The notes: generated by a model from the sequence alone, not told the origin. Shown: positions 7,053-16,052, counted from the stretch's first letter. The stretch is DNA of 33,048 nt from Clostridiales bacterium (GCA_029338615.1 JAQYAS010000118.1:1-33048), one strand, 5' to 3'. Made by a program: numbers and translations.

Positions 7053-8405
7053 GTGAACAAAGATCTTACTGTGGGAAGGCCTGAATCCGTGCTTTGGAGA
7101 TTCTGCCTGCCACTTTTCGGAAGTGTGATATTTCAGCAGCTCTATAACATAGCGGACAGCTTTGTGGCGGGGCAGTTTATAGGAGAAAATGCTCTGGCGG
7201 CGGTCGGTAACAGCTATGAGATAACGCTTATCTTCATAGCATTTGCATTTGGGTGCAATATAGGCTGTTCGGTCATAGTATCCCAGCTGTTCGGGGCAAA
7301 GAAATACAGCGAGATGAAGACTGCGGTCTGGACTACTCTCATAGCAAGTGCGGTACTTGTGGCGATTCTCATGCTGGTTGGATTCCTGCTTGGAGAGAGA
7401 CTGCTGGCACTTATTGATACCCCGGATGAGCTGATGAGAGATTCGCTTACTTATCTGAACATATACATATTGGGCGTGCCATTTTTGTTCTTCTACAACA
7501 TAGCGACAGGAATATTCTCCGCGCTGGGCGACTCGAGAACACCGTTCATATTTCTTGCCATCTCATCGGTGTCCAACATAGCCGTTGATATACTGTTTGT
7601 AAAGACATTTGAGATGGGGGTAAATGGAGTTGCGTGGGCTACATTCATCTGTCAGGGCGTGAGCGCTGTACTTGCGATAATAGTTGTGTTCAGACGTCTG
7701 GCGGCAGTTCGCACTGAGGGGAAGGTCCGTGTATTTTCAGGAAGCATGCTGGGCAAGATAGCAGTCATAGCCATACCGAGCATACTTCAGCAGAGCTTTA
7801 TCTCAGTTGGAAATATAATTATTCAGAGCGTCATCAATGGATTTGGAGCCTCTGTCATAGCGGGATATGCGGCGGCTGTAAAGCTCAACAATCTCGTCAT
7901 AACGTCATTTACAACACTTGGAAATGGAATATCCAACTATACCGCACAGAATCTTGGTGCGGGTAAGATTGACAGGATAGGACAGGGACTTAAAGCTGGA
8001 ATAAAACTCATATGGAGACTATGCATACCATTTGCGGTTCTGTACTTCTTCTTTGGCCGTTATGGCATGTATCCATTTATGGAGAACAGGACAGGACTTG
8101 CCCTTGACACGGGAGTCACATATCTCAGGATACTGGCGCCGTTCTACTTTGTAGTATCGGCAAAACTTGTAGCGGATGGAATACTAAGGGGAACAGGCAT
8201 GATGGGCAGATTCATGACATCGACATTTACGGATCTGATACTCAGGGTGGTGCTGGCGATAGTGCTGTCAAGAGTTATAGGTTCCGCCACAGGAATATGG
8301 CTGGCCTGGCCGATAGGCTGGACTATAGCAACAGTCATGTCACTGTTATTCTGTGTGAATGGTATCAAGAAGCTGAAAAGAGAAAAAACGGGGAGGATAG
8401 AATAG
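7053..8405 (+). CDS. MATE family multidrug/cation antiporter
   Basis: A 450-residue inner-membrane transporter with twelve hydrophobic segments, usual MATE length. The start of the first repeat, DLTVGRPESVLWRFCLPLFG, with IFQQLYNIADSFVAGQFIG following, and NALAAVGNSYEI are typical of the NorM/DinF group in Clostridia; the second repeat begins near SILQQSFISVGNIIIQ. MATE proteins export cationic drugs or metabolites using a Na+ or H+ gradient. I choose GTG 7053, where GAAGGG stands seven bases upstream and where homologues begin. The longer frame from GTG 6993 adds 20 basic residues not expected in the family. The stop abuts the next ATG, so the two genes are co-translated. Confidence 0.88.
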   Translation: MNKDLTVGRPESVLWRFCLPLFGSVIFQQLYNIADSFVAGQFIGENALAAVGNSYEITLIFIAFAFGCNIGCSVIVSQLFGAKKYSEMKTAVWTTLIASAVLVAILMLVGFLLGERLLALIDTPDELMRDSLTYLNIYILGVPFLFFYNIATGIFSALGDSRTPFIFLAISSVSNIAVDILFVKTFEMGVNGVAWATFICQGVSAVLAIIVVFRRLAAVRTEGKVRVFSGSMLGKIAVIAIPSILQQSFISVGNIIIQSVINGFGASVIAGYAAAVKLNNLVITSFTTLGNGISNYTAQNLGAGKIDRIGQGLKAGIKLIWRLCIPFAVLYFFFGRYGMYPFMENRTGLALDTGVTYLRILAPFYFVVSAKLVADGILRGTGMMGRFMTSTFTDLILRVVLAIVLSRVIGSATGIWLAWPIGWTIATVMSLLFCVNGIKKLKREKTGRIE

Positions 8406-9254
8406 ATGACAGATAAAATGACTCAGAAGAGCCATGAAGATATGAGTAAAGAAATAAACAAAGATGGTGTGGCGGTGCGTACACGGGGATATCATATATG
8501 GAGAGTTATATTCTGTGTAATAGGCGTGCTGGGAATGTTGATGTTCATATATCCGGTGTTCAGAGGGTGTCATGTGAATATAGGAACCCTGCTGGGAACA
8601 GGCGTGTTTGCACTTCTCACATTGTATGGAGTATTCAGGGCAAAGATAGACAAATCTGTCAGAAAGCTCTGGGACAAAAAAACAGGAAAGATATGCCTCA
8701 GTATCGTGCTTGCGCTTGTAACCATTGCTCTTGCCCTTGTTGTGGTCATCACGTATCACATGGTCTATGCGGCTCATGTAAAGCCTAAACAGGATGCCAC
8801 AGTCGTGGTGCTCGGATGCGCGGTTAGAGGCGGCGGTCCAAGCCTTATGCTGAGAGAGAGACTTATAGCAGCACAGGATTATCTTGATGAGAATCCGGAG
8901 ACTGTATGTGTTGTGTCCGGTGGACAGGGCGCAGATGAGAGCATGTCGGAGGCTCAGTGCATGTATGAATACCTTACAGAGCACGGAATTGCTCCGGAGA
9001 GAATATATATGGAAGACAAGTCCACATCCACAAGGGAGAATATAAAGTTTTCGGCTCAGATCATAGAACAGAATGGCCTGCCTGACGGGATGAATATCGT
9101 GACAAATGAATTCCATGAGTACAGGGCAAAGAGGATTGCAGACAAACAGGGTATAGAAACTGGCTCCATAGCCGGAAGCACCGCATGGTGGCTGCTTCCG
9201 ACATACTATGTCAGGGAGATGGCAGGCATACTGTATGAGTGGATCAGCGGCTGA
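8406..9254 (+). CDS. YdcF/SanA-like DUF218 membrane protein
   Basis: A 282-residue protein with three hydrophobic segments (about 31-51, 58-77 and 96-120) followed by an extracytoplasmic DUF218 domain. That domain carries DATVVVLGCAVRGGGPSLML (about 130-149), VVSGGQGADESMSEA (about 165-179) and EDKSTSTRENIKFS (about 203-216), the conserved family blocks. DUF218 proteins such as SanA and ElyC act in envelope maturation, but no reaction is firmly known. The gene starts on the base after the MATE stop codon, with GGGAGGAT as the likely ribosome binding site inside the MATE end. A hairpin with no T tract (9277-9282 with 9300-9305) follows. Confidence 0.85.
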   Translation: MTDKMTQKSHEDMSKEINKDGVAVRTRGYHIWRVIFCVIGVLGMLMFIYPVFRGCHVNIGTLLGTGVFALLTLYGVFRAKIDKSVRKLWDKKTGKICLSIVLALVTIALALVVVITYHMVYAAHVKPKQDATVVVLGCAVRGGGPSLMLRERLIAAQDYLDENPETVCVVSGGQGADESMSEAQCMYEYLTEHGIAPERIYMEDKSTSTRENIKFSAQIIEQNGLPDGMNIVTNEFHEYRAKRIADKQGIETGSIAGSTAWWLLPTYYVREMAGILYEWISG

Positions 9255-9276
9255 TACGTGGACAGGTGCGCTGCGA

Positions 9277-9305
9277 GGCGGACAAAGTGAATACAATGAT
9301 CCGCC
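9277..9305. other. Stem-loop after the DUF218 gene
   Basis: GGCGGA (9277-9282) and TCCGCC (9300-9305) are complementary, with an outer AGGTG/CACCT pairing around them. There is no T run, so it is a poor intrinsic terminator. It may be a 3' end stem; nothing else was recognised in 9255-9400. Confidence 0.3.
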
Positions 9306-9418
9306 AGACACCTCTGCAGGTATATTTGGTCGAAATGCACAGATAACCTTGAAAAAACCTTGTAATATTTCTTGAAAAATGCATGTAAAAACGTACTTCT
9401 AAATAGAAGAAATTATGT

Positions 9419-9424
9419 TATAAT
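9419..9424 (+). promoter_or_regulatory. Extended -10 promoter for the transketolase genes
   Basis: TATAAT (9419-9424) with TG one base upstream gives an extended -10. The bases TTATGTTATAATGG recur before hpf. No good -35 is present at 16-18 bases. It lies 46 bases before the first transketolase gene. Confidence 0.6.
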
Positions 9425-9470
9425 GGCTCTGTATGATACAAATACAGTATCCAGTTAAAAGGAGAATGAG

Positions 9471-10298
9471 ATGAACAAATTAGAACTTCAGAAAAAAGCT
9501 GTAGAAGTTCGCAAGGGCATTGTTACAGGTGTATACAATGCAAAGAGCGGACATCCAGGCGGCTCATTATCAGCAGCAGACCTGTTTACTTATCTTTATT
9601 TCGAGGAGATGAATGTGGATCCTAAGAATCCTGAGGACGAGAATCGTGACAGATTCGTGCTCTCAAAGGGACACACAGCTCCGGGCTACTACGCAGCACT
9701 TGCGTTAAAAGGCTTTTTCCCAATAGAAGACTTAAAGACACTCAGACATGTTGGATCTTACCTTCAGGGACATCCTGACAAGAAGCACACTCCAGGAGTG
9801 GATATGTCATCAGGATCACTGGGACAGGGACTTTCAGTTGCAGTAGGTATGGCACTTGCAGCAAAGATGCAGGGCAAGGATTACAGAACATATTGTCTCT
9901 GCGGTGATGGAGAAATCCAGGAGGGACAGATATGGGAGGCAGCTATGTTCGCAGGACATAGAAAGCTTGACAATCTGTGCGTTATAGTAGATAACAACAA
10001 TCTTCAGATTGATGGAACGGTTGAGGATGTATGCTCACCATATCCTATAGATGAGAAGTTCAAGGCATTCAACTTCCATGTTATCAATATCAATGGCAAT
10101 GACTTTGACGAGATCGACAGGGCATTTGCTGAGGCAAAGTCCCACAAGGGTGAGCCTACAGCGATCATCGCCCACACGATCAAGGGCAAGGGTGTATCAT
10201 TCATGGAGGACAAGGCCGGCTGGCATGGAAAGGCTCCGAATGAAGAAGAGTATAAGATCGCCATGGAAGAACTTGAGAAGGAGGCTGCAGCATTATGA
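9471..10298 (+). CDS. Transketolase, N-terminal (thiamine pyrophosphate binding) subunit
   Basis: A 275-residue protein matching the first third of transketolase, as in archaea and many Clostridia where the enzyme is split in two. It binds the pyrophosphate and Mg2+ of TPP: CGDGEIQEGQIWEA (about 144-157) with DNNNLQIDG some 25 residues later form the TPP motif. Substrate and cofactor residues are in SGHPGGSLSAADL (about 26-38), SKGHTAPGYY and GSLGQGLSVAVG. With its partner it transfers two-carbon ketol units in the non-oxidative pentose phosphate pathway. It overlaps the partner gene by four bases (ATGA), so the two are translated together. GGAG seven bases before the ATG supports the start. 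Confidence 0.95.
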   Translation: MNKLELQKKAVEVRKGIVTGVYNAKSGHPGGSLSAADLFTYLYFEEMNVDPKNPEDENRDRFVLSKGHTAPGYYAALALKGFFPIEDLKTLRHVGSYLQGHPDKKHTPGVDMSSGSLGQGLSVAVGMALAAKMQGKDYRTYCLCGDGEIQEGQIWEAAMFAGHRKLDNLCVIVDNNNLQIDGTVEDVCSPYPIDEKFKAFNFHVININGNDFDEIDRAFAEAKSHKGEPTAIIAHTIKGKGVSFMEDKAGWHGKAPNEEEYKIAMEELEKEAAAL

Positions 10299-11233
10299 TA
10301 GAGAATAAAGCAATCGCAACCAGAGAGAGCTATGGCAATGCCTTAGTAGAGATCGCAAAAGAGCATGATGATCTTGTTGTTTTAGATGCAGACCTTGCAG
10401 AGGCAACCAAGACAGTTATTTTTAAGAAAGCTTATCCGGAGCGCCACGTTGATTGTGGTATCGCGGAGGCGAACATGGCAGGAATAGCTGCCGGAATGTC
10501 AACATGCGGATACGTTCCATTTATGAGTTCGTTTGCAATGTTCGCTGCAGGACGTGCATTTGAGCAGGTGAGAAATACTATCGGATATCCACATCTGAAT
10601 GTGAAGATCGGTGCAACCCACGCAGGAATCTCAGTAGGTGAGGATGGAGCAACACATCAGTGCTGTGAGGATATCGCACTTATGAGAGAGATCCCGGGCA
10701 TGGTTGTAATTAACCCATGTGACGATGTAGAGGCCAGAGCAGCAGTCAAGGTTGCATATGAGTATGTTGGACCTGTATATCTTAGATTCGGAAGACTGGC
10801 GGTTCCAGTACTCAATGATGAGAGCACATACAAGTTTGAGATCGGCAAAGGGGTTAAGCTCAAGGACGGCAAGGACATATCTATCATAGCTACAGGACTT
10901 TGTGTATCTGAGGCTGTGAAGGCTGTGGATATGCTCGCTGCTGATGGTATAGATGCGGAGATTATCAATATACACACTATCAAGCCTATTGATGAGGATA
11001 TCATCGTAGAGACAGCCCAGAAGACAGGAAGAGTGTTCACAGTTGAGGAGCACTCCATCATAGGTGGTCTCGGAAGTGCTGTTGCAGAGGTGCTTGCTGA
11101 GAAGTGTCCTACAAAGCTGACAAGGATCGGTGTGAGAGATACATTCGGTGAGTCAGGCCCTGCAAAGGAACTGCTTCACAAGTATGAGCTTGATGCCGAG
11201 GGTATCTATAAGCAGATCAAGGCTGCACTGTAA
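10295..11233 (+). CDS. Transketolase, C-terminal (pyrimidine binding) subunit
   Basis: A 312-residue partner of the upstream subunit, covering the pyrimidine-binding and C-terminal domains. Key features are DADLAEATKT (about 29-38), DCGIAEANMAGIAAGMSTCG (about 51-70) with the catalytic Glu that activates the TPP aminopyrimidine, ATHAGISVGEDGATHQCCED (about 109-128), and the C-terminal domain with EEHSIIGGLGSAVAE (about 251-265). The alternative of a DXP synthase half is unlikely given the length and split. It is the last gene of the pair; a hairpin at 11331-11351 follows about 100 bases downstream. Confidence 0.95.
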   Translation: MIENKAIATRESYGNALVEIAKEHDDLVVLDADLAEATKTVIFKKAYPERHVDCGIAEANMAGIAAGMSTCGYVPFMSSFAMFAAGRAFEQVRNTIGYPHLNVKIGATHAGISVGEDGATHQCCEDIALMREIPGMVVINPCDDVEARAAVKVAYEYVGPVYLRFGRLAVPVLNDESTYKFEIGKGVKLKDGKDISIIATGLCVSEAVKAVDMLAADGIDAEIINIHTIKPIDEDIIVETAQKTGRVFTVEEHSIIGGLGSAVAEVLAEKCPTKLTRIGVRDTFGESGPAKELLHKYELDAEGIYKQIKAAL

Positions 11234-11330
11234 TCCTGATGCGATAATTTGGACTACATGGCAGATATATAAGCTGAAATAGCTGAGACTAAATATCTGT
11301 GAAAGACATAGAGAGGTATATACAGATGGG

Positions 11331-11351
11331 GAGCCTGCCAGTGGCAGGCTC
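11331..11351 (+). terminator. Probable terminator after transketolase
   Basis: GAGCCTGCC (11331-11339) and GGCAGGCTC (11343-11351) form a perfect 9-bp stem with a 3-base loop, followed by TTTCC. Outer GTATATA/TATATAC pairing extends it. The T tract is short, so termination may be partial. Confidence 0.65.
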
Positions 11352-11375
11352 TTTCCATATATACGTATGGGTAGG

Positions 11376-11408
11376 CAGATGTCCGGTAAAACATACCGTG
11401 TACATCTG
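11376..11408 (+). other. Nested stem-loop upstream of bioB
   Basis: CAGATGT (11376-11382) pairs with ACATCTG (11402-11408), enclosing CGGTA (11384-11388) with TACCG (11394-11398). It sits 80 bases before bioB. It does not match a BirA operator or a riboswitch I know. The bases TATACA near 11437 may be a -10. Confidence 0.35.
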
Positions 11409-11489
11409 ACTGATACCAGAAGTTACTATACACAAGGGCTGAAGACCAGATGAAACTGGAGAACTTTACAGAAAAGAGGTAGGAATCAT

Positions 11490-12470
11490 ATGGGTAGAGA
11501 GTATGTAGAGGAGCTTAAGAACCGCGTGCTGAATGGTGGAGCGGAGATCACATATGATGAGGCTCTAAAGCTTGCACATGAGGATCTGGATATACTGGCG
11601 GCTTCAGCAAATGAGATAAGAGAGCATTTCTGCGGAGACCGGTGCGATGTGTGTTCGGTCATAAGCGTGAAGGAGGGCAGATGCACAGAGAACTGTAGAT
11701 ACTGTGCACAGTCCAGGATAGCGAAGAAGGATATACCAGAGATAAATCTGCTTGGCGATGAAGCGGTTACTGAGGGTGCATCGATTGACTATGACAAGGG
11801 AAGCTTCAGGTACTGCCTTGTGGCTGAGGGCAGGAGACTTTCAAAGCGGGAGGTTGAGCTTGCTGAGAAAACGGTCAAGGATATACACGACAATGTGGAT
11901 ATAAATATATGCGCGTCATTTGGCCTGCTGGATCAGGAGGACTTCACGAAGCTCAAGAATGCGGGACTCTCGATGATACACAACAATCTTGAGACCTCTC
12001 CGGCATATTTTCCGGAGGTGTGTACCAGCCACACACAGGAACAGAAGAAAGCGACAATACGCGCTGCAAAGGCTGCGGGACTTATGGTGTGCAGTGGAAG
12101 TCTGTTCGGCATGGGAGAGTCACTTGAGGACCGGGTGGCGCTTGCATTTGAACTCAGAGAGCTTGGAGTGGATTCGGTTCCGATGAACCTCCTCAATCCT
12201 AGGGAGGGAACGCCGTTCTACGACAAGACGCCTCTCACTGAGGAGGAGTATGTCAGAACGATAGCAGTATACAGATTTGTCATGCCAAAAGTTATGATAA
12301 GGCTTGCGGCTGGAAGAGGAAGATATGAGGACAACGGCGAGGCTGCACTTGCAGCCGGAGCAAATGCGGTCATAAGTGGAGACTTCCTGACCACCGATGG
12401 CACATCATTTGACCTTGACTTTGACATGATAAGAAGAAACGGATTTGTCACGGACAGAAAACATTCATAG
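11490..12470 (+). CDS. bioB: Biotin synthase
   Basis: A 326-residue radical SAM enzyme that inserts sulfur into dethiobiotin. The AdoMet Fe-S motif CTENCRYCAQS (C-X3-C-X2-C) is at about 65-75. MIHNNLETSPAYF (about 158-170), with the conserved Asn-Leu-Glu-Thr and a following Cys in VCTSH, and GMGE(S)LEDRV are family blocks. AGRGRYEDNGEAALAAGANA near the end holds the conserved Arg that ligates the auxiliary 2Fe-2S cluster. bioA, bioD and bioF are absent here, so the cell may take up dethiobiotin or encode them elsewhere. AGAGGTAGG lies upstream of ATG 11490. The next gene, a hot-dog protein, follows after 104 bases on the same strand. Confidence 0.95.
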   Translation: MGREYVEELKNRVLNGGAEITYDEALKLAHEDLDILAASANEIREHFCGDRCDVCSVISVKEGRCTENCRYCAQSRIAKKDIPEINLLGDEAVTEGASIDYDKGSFRYCLVAEGRRLSKREVELAEKTVKDIHDNVDINICASFGLLDQEDFTKLKNAGLSMIHNNLETSPAYFPEVCTSHTQEQKKATIRAAKAAGLMVCSGSLFGMGESLEDRVALAFELRELGVDSVPMNLLNPREGTPFYDKTPLTEEEYVRTIAVYRFVMPKVMIRLAAGRGRYEDNGEAALAAGANAVISGDFLTTDGTSFDLDFDMIRRNGFVTDRKHS

Positions 12471-12574
12471 ACATTAGTGGGTGGTCCGTGCGCAAGGCAA
12501 TTGGATGATAAGGATTAAACTGTACGCAAATAAGAGAATATAACAGGCAGAATAAGTTTTAGAAGGAGAATTAT

Positions 12575-13153
12575 ATGAAGATTTATGACAGGATCATGGG
12601 ACTTGGAACAAAGATGACAGACATGGACGCATCCACATACCAGGGAGCATTCATAGGCAAGATATCCTACACGGTGGACAGAGAGAAGGCAGAAGCTGCC
12701 GACAGCATCACATATGAGTATGGCGATGTGAAGGAGAATGCTTTCATGTACATACTCTCAATACTTGGAAAGGCAGAGGGAGAGGAGACCCCTGTTGAGA
12801 AGATGACCATCACACTCGTAAAGGCGTCTGACAAGGAGAAGGATATTAAGAGAGTTGAGAAGGCTGATTATGAGGATGAGAAGCCGTTCCACACATTTAC
12901 CAAGGAAGAGGTATATGCGTTCAGCAAGGAGACAGGAGACGAGAATAAGATCCACCTCACAGATCATCCGGTAGTCCAGGGAATGCTGCTCTTACGCACC
13001 GCAGCATGTGCGCATGAGGATCTGAAGAGACTTGACGTCAAGTTTGTGGAGCCTTCATATGCAGAGGAAGAGCTTATGTGGGGAAGCAATGGAAGAGAAC
13101 TGGTGCTTTATGCGGATGGATATGTTAAGGCGTCATTTAAAGTTGTAAGATAA
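12575..13153 (+). CDS. MaoC-like hot-dog protein beside bioB
   Basis: A 192-residue soluble protein. The C-terminal half has the R-hydratase/MaoC pattern: FTKEEVYAFSKETGDENKIH (about 109-128), then HPVVQGMLLLRTA (about 132-144). The A-F-S-x-x-T-G-D-x-N-x-I-H string is the catalytic helix region, with Asp and His as the usual hydratase dyad. The N-terminal half (1-100) is less conserved and may be a degenerate second hot-dog. MaoC proteins hydrate enoyl-CoA or enoyl-ACP. A role in making the biotin pimeloyl chain is a guess from the neighbour only. GAAGGAG eight bases upstream supports the start. A strong terminator follows at 13176. Confidence 0.6.
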   Translation: MKIYDRIMGLGTKMTDMDASTYQGAFIGKISYTVDREKAEAADSITYEYGDVKENAFMYILSILGKAEGEETPVEKMTITLVKASDKEKDIKRVEKADYEDEKPFHTFTKEEVYAFSKETGDENKIHLTDHPVVQGMLLLRTAACAHEDLKRLDVKFVEPSYAEEELMWGSNGRELVLYADGYVKASFKVVR

Positions 13154-13175
13154 TTGTTTGGTATAAGTATAAAAT

Positions 13176-13217
13176 AAAAGGCATGTCAATGCGATTTCGC
13201 ATTGACATGCCTTTTTG
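13176..13217. terminator. Strong bidirectional terminator
   Basis: A perfect 18-bp stem (13176-13193 with 13198-13215) with a 4-base loop, A-rich at its left foot and T-rich at its right. It serves the hot-dog gene on the plus strand and the convergent lysozyme gene on the minus strand. Confidence 0.92.
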
Positions 13218-13229
13218 TTATATTGTGAA

Positions 13230-15806
13230 TTATTTTATCTTTACATATAGTGAATACATAAATCCTGTCTTTGTCTTCTTGCCGGATGTAAATGATACTT
13301 TGTACCAATAGTCACCTTTAGCGGATTTTCTTACACCGACGATTCTGACTGTGCGGTTCTTTGGAAGAGTGGCAACAATGCTGTGATTTGTTCCGGCACC
13401 AGCTCTTACATATACCCAGCTGTCGATCACAGTTCCATACAGTGTTCCGCTGATCTTAGATGGGGCATCGGATATCTTGCCAACATATGTATGACCGTTA
13501 TTCTTTATGAATGCTCTTATTCTGTAGCCATACTGTGCAGGAAGATTCGGTCCGACAAATGAGCTTGATGCAGCACCTGTCAGTGTTTTAATCTTGGTGT
13601 ATGCGTTGGTCTTTTTGTTGTATTTGTACACTATGTAACCGGATGCGCCGGATATGCTGGACCATTTGAGATATGTATGTGAGCCCATTTTGTTGTATTT
13701 AAATGTGTTTGAAGGAGTCACAGGTGTTGTACATGTCGATATAGTCTTCTTATCACCGTATCCAATCGAACCGTTTTCCTGGACATAAGCTTTCACAGCA
13801 AATGTATATGTTGTTGTTGATTTGAGTCCTGTTACATTGTATGACAGTACAGAAGCATCAGATACTTTGCCGACACGGTTGTAGTTCTTGCTTGCGTTGT
13901 CATATACATATATAAGATAACCGGAAGCCCTGTTAACTTTGCGCCATGAAAGCTTTACAGATGCTTCAGTCCTTCCGCTGACAATGATGTTGTCTGGTGC
14001 AGCCGGACCGGTATATGTACTGAGTGCTGATGTACGTCCTGTATATTTGTAGCTGCTGCCTGATTTGTAGTATGCTACGACAGAATAACTATACTCGGTA
14101 CCAGCTTTGAGCCCTGTATGTGTGTAGGAATAAGTGTAAGGGTCTGCGATTTTTACGACTCTGTCCCATGCGGCGTCATTCTTGTTCCATACACAAAGTA
14201 TATAGCCATCGATATTGACCTGTGGATTCCAGCTCAAAGTGATACTTTTGGTTGTTGTCTTGTCAACTGTAAGTCCGGTCACTGTGCCAGGCTTTGTTGT
14301 TATCGATACAGGATCAGATATTGTGTGCCATATTGTACCAGTGTCGGTTACGGAATAAGCTCTTATCTTGTAACTGTATTTTGTTCCACAGAGAGCAGTG
14401 GTATCAGTAAATGAATCTGTATCTGCGGAAGATATAGTAGCAACTATATCATAGTTTTCATTGATGGAGTCGGCTCTGTAAATTCTGTATCCACTTGATA
14501 CCGGGATCGTAGACCAGGTCAGTTTTACAGATGAATCAGATTGAACAGTGGCTTTAAAGTTTTCTACAATATCAGGAATTGTTATACCAATAGTCTCGGA
14601 TGAATATTTACCCCAGACAGTTCCGGAATTGAGTTTATAATATCCACGCACCTTGTATGTATACTTTTTGCCATCCAGAAGGCCGGTATCAGTAAATGTT
14701 GTGGTTCCGGCACCTTTGGCTATACCTGCCTGAACGTATTTGCCCTGAGATTCATCATATCTTACGATCTGATAAGCATATACTTCAGGGATCTTTGCCC
14801 ATGACAGAGTAATAGTAGAGTCTGTTGAACTGTGCTGAGCTACCGATGTAACAGCGGCAGGTTTTGTTATATATCTGAAGTTCATGTCGGTTGCATGGTC
14901 GATTCCAGATAACTTGCCGGATGATGAATACTGCCAATAAGAATGCTTGCTGGTTAACGTATCCTCATCATTGTACTGTGCTGACCAGACAGGGAATGTT
15001 TTGGCAATGGTGCCCACATTCATATCTCCGGCAAGAACAGATTTGCTGGCATATATCATACCCACGTATCCCTTTTTCTCAACAGCGGAGCAGAATGCTT
15101 TTACAACATTTGTTGCTGCTGCTTTGGATAGGTGAGCGTTGTACAGACGTCCTGAAGGGCCGGAATCATATTCGTAATCCATTACTATAGGAAGAGTTAG
15201 ATTATATCCGGCAACTTTTTTCATTGCGTATGCTGCCTCAGCTTTTGCCTCAGTAGTGTTGATTGCTGCTGAGAAGAAATATGCACCAACATCAAGACCT
15301 GCATCAATAGCCCCCTTGAGGTTTTCGGCATAAAGATCATCTTCGAAATATCCGCCGCTTTCAGTATAACGCCCACCAACTCTTACGAAAGCATATTTTA
15401 TTCCTGCGGCTTTTACCTTTTTCCAGTTGATTGTTCCGTTCCACTCTGAAACATCGATACCTTTGACAATGGTATATCCATCAAACTGAGAAGAATGTAT
15501 GTAACCAGAGGAAAGGGTGGCAGCATTGCCTGATTTTACAAAATCAGATTGCTTTTGCAGCTGACTGATTGTTTCCGGATCATTGTCATATAGATTATAA
15601 ATATGTTTAATTTCATCTGCACTGAGTTCTGTATAATTAAAATTTCCCTCATCTACGATTTCTTGCACCTGAGACTTGGTAGATGTTGTGCTGATATCGG
15701 AAGTATCAGCAGCAAAAGCTGTGCTGTGAAAGGCACCTAAGAGAGATGCAAATCCCAGTCCCAGCGAAAATCCCAGGATCTTTTTGGTAAGTTTTCTTTT
15801 ATTCAT
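13230..15806 (-). CDS. Secreted GH25 lysozyme with fibronectin III repeats and SH3 domain
   Basis: An 858-residue exported wall hydrolase. Residues 1-32 are a signal peptide (basic start, hydrophobic core, AFA-A cleavage). A short propeptide-like stretch runs to about 110. The GH25 muramidase domain spans about 115-312: GIDVSEWNG holds Asp118, and MDYEYD (209-214) supplies the catalytic Asp/Glu. About five fibronectin type III repeats follow (about 315-790), each with a LSW/LTW/LKW strand and a final Y-x-Y-x-V or Y-x-I-R-A block. The SH3-like domain at about 793-858 (WVYVRAGAGTNHS) probably binds wall peptide. ATG 15806 has GGAGG five bases upstream; the frame from 15818 is less likely. It cleaves the glycan backbone of peptidoglycan. 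A WalR-type box and a good promoter lie upstream. Confidence 0.93.
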   Translation of the reverse strand: MNKRKLTKKILGFSLGLGFASLLGAFHSTAFAADTSDISTTSTKSQVQEIVDEGNFNYTELSADEIKHIYNLYDNDPETISQLQKQSDFVKSGNAATLSSGYIHSSQFDGYTIVKGIDVSEWNGTINWKKVKAAGIKYAFVRVGGRYTESGGYFEDDLYAENLKGAIDAGLDVGAYFFSAAINTTEAKAEAAYAMKKVAGYNLTLPIVMDYEYDSGPSGRLYNAHLSKAAATNVVKAFCSAVEKKGYVGMIYASKSVLAGDMNVGTIAKTFPVWSAQYNDEDTLTSKHSYWQYSSSGKLSGIDHATDMNFRYITKPAAVTSVAQHSSTDSTITLSWAKIPEVYAYQIVRYDESQGKYVQAGIAKGAGTTTFTDTGLLDGKKYTYKVRGYYKLNSGTVWGKYSSETIGITIPDIVENFKATVQSDSSVKLTWSTIPVSSGYRIYRADSINENYDIVATISSADTDSFTDTTALCGTKYSYKIRAYSVTDTGTIWHTISDPVSITTKPGTVTGLTVDKTTTKSITLSWNPQVNIDGYILCVWNKNDAAWDRVVKIADPYTYSYTHTGLKAGTEYSYSVVAYYKSGSSYKYTGRTSALSTYTGPAAPDNIIVSGRTEASVKLSWRKVNRASGYLIYVYDNASKNYNRVGKVSDASVLSYNVTGLKSTTTYTFAVKAYVQENGSIGYGDKKTISTCTTPVTPSNTFKYNKMGSHTYLKWSSISGASGYIVYKYNKKTNAYTKIKTLTGAASSSFVGPNLPAQYGYRIRAFIKNNGHTYVGKISDAPSKISGTLYGTVIDSWVYVRAGAGTNHSIVATLPKNRTVRIVGVRKSAKGDYWYKVSFTSGKKTKTGFMYSLYVKIK

Positions 15807-15842
15807 GTAATCCTCCATAAGCGTGTTTTTATTACAGTTTAC

Positions 15843-15871
15843 ATAATAGTTCCTATAGATATAATTGTCAA
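15843..15871 (-). promoter_or_regulatory. Sigma-A promoter of the GH25 lysozyme gene
   Basis: On the minus strand TTGACA (15871-15866), a 17-base spacer and TATTAT (15848-15843) make a near-consensus promoter, 37 bases before the lysozyme start. Confidence 0.8.
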
Positions 15872-15888
15872 CAAAAGTGCATGCATTT

Positions 15889-15905
15889 GTTACAAAAATA
15901 TTACA
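15889..15905 (-). promoter_or_regulatory. WalR-type operator upstream of the lysozyme promoter
   Basis: The minus strand reads TGTAAT, five bases, TGTAAC, an exact fit to the published WalR (YycF) consensus TGTWAH-N5-TGTWAH. It lies 18 bases upstream of the -35, about -53 to -69 from the likely start of transcription, a place suited to activation. Binding is inferred. Confidence 0.6.
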
Positions 15906-16009
15906 AAAATACGATTAAAACAAAATTAAAATGAAAAAAACAAAGTAAAAAGAAATAAAATAATTGGTAAAGGATTTGGAATTGCATATTAAATATATAA
16001 ATCATATGT

Positions 16010-16015
16010 TATAAT
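16010..16015 (+). promoter_or_regulatory. Extended -10 of the pyruvate kinase promoter
   Basis: TATAAT (16010-16015) is preceded by TATGT, giving the same TATGTTATAAT core as the transketolase and hpf promoters. No -35 at normal spacing was seen. The upstream 15893-15965 stretch is very A-rich with repeated A tracts, which may act as an UP element or bent DNA. Confidence 0.6.
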
Positions 16016-16052
16016 ATTCCATGATTATAAAACATTAGGAGGAGTATTCTAA

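Noticed and set aside
8346-9311. 321-codon open frame on the minus strand
   Set aside because: It lies antisense across the whole DUF218 gene, which has clear family motifs on the plus strand. Its translation is rich in Cys, His and Tyr with no recognisable domain, as expected for a shadow frame.
14118-15190. Plus-strand open frames opposite the lysozyme gene
   Set aside because: They are antisense shadows of the repetitive fibronectin and GH25 coding sequence.
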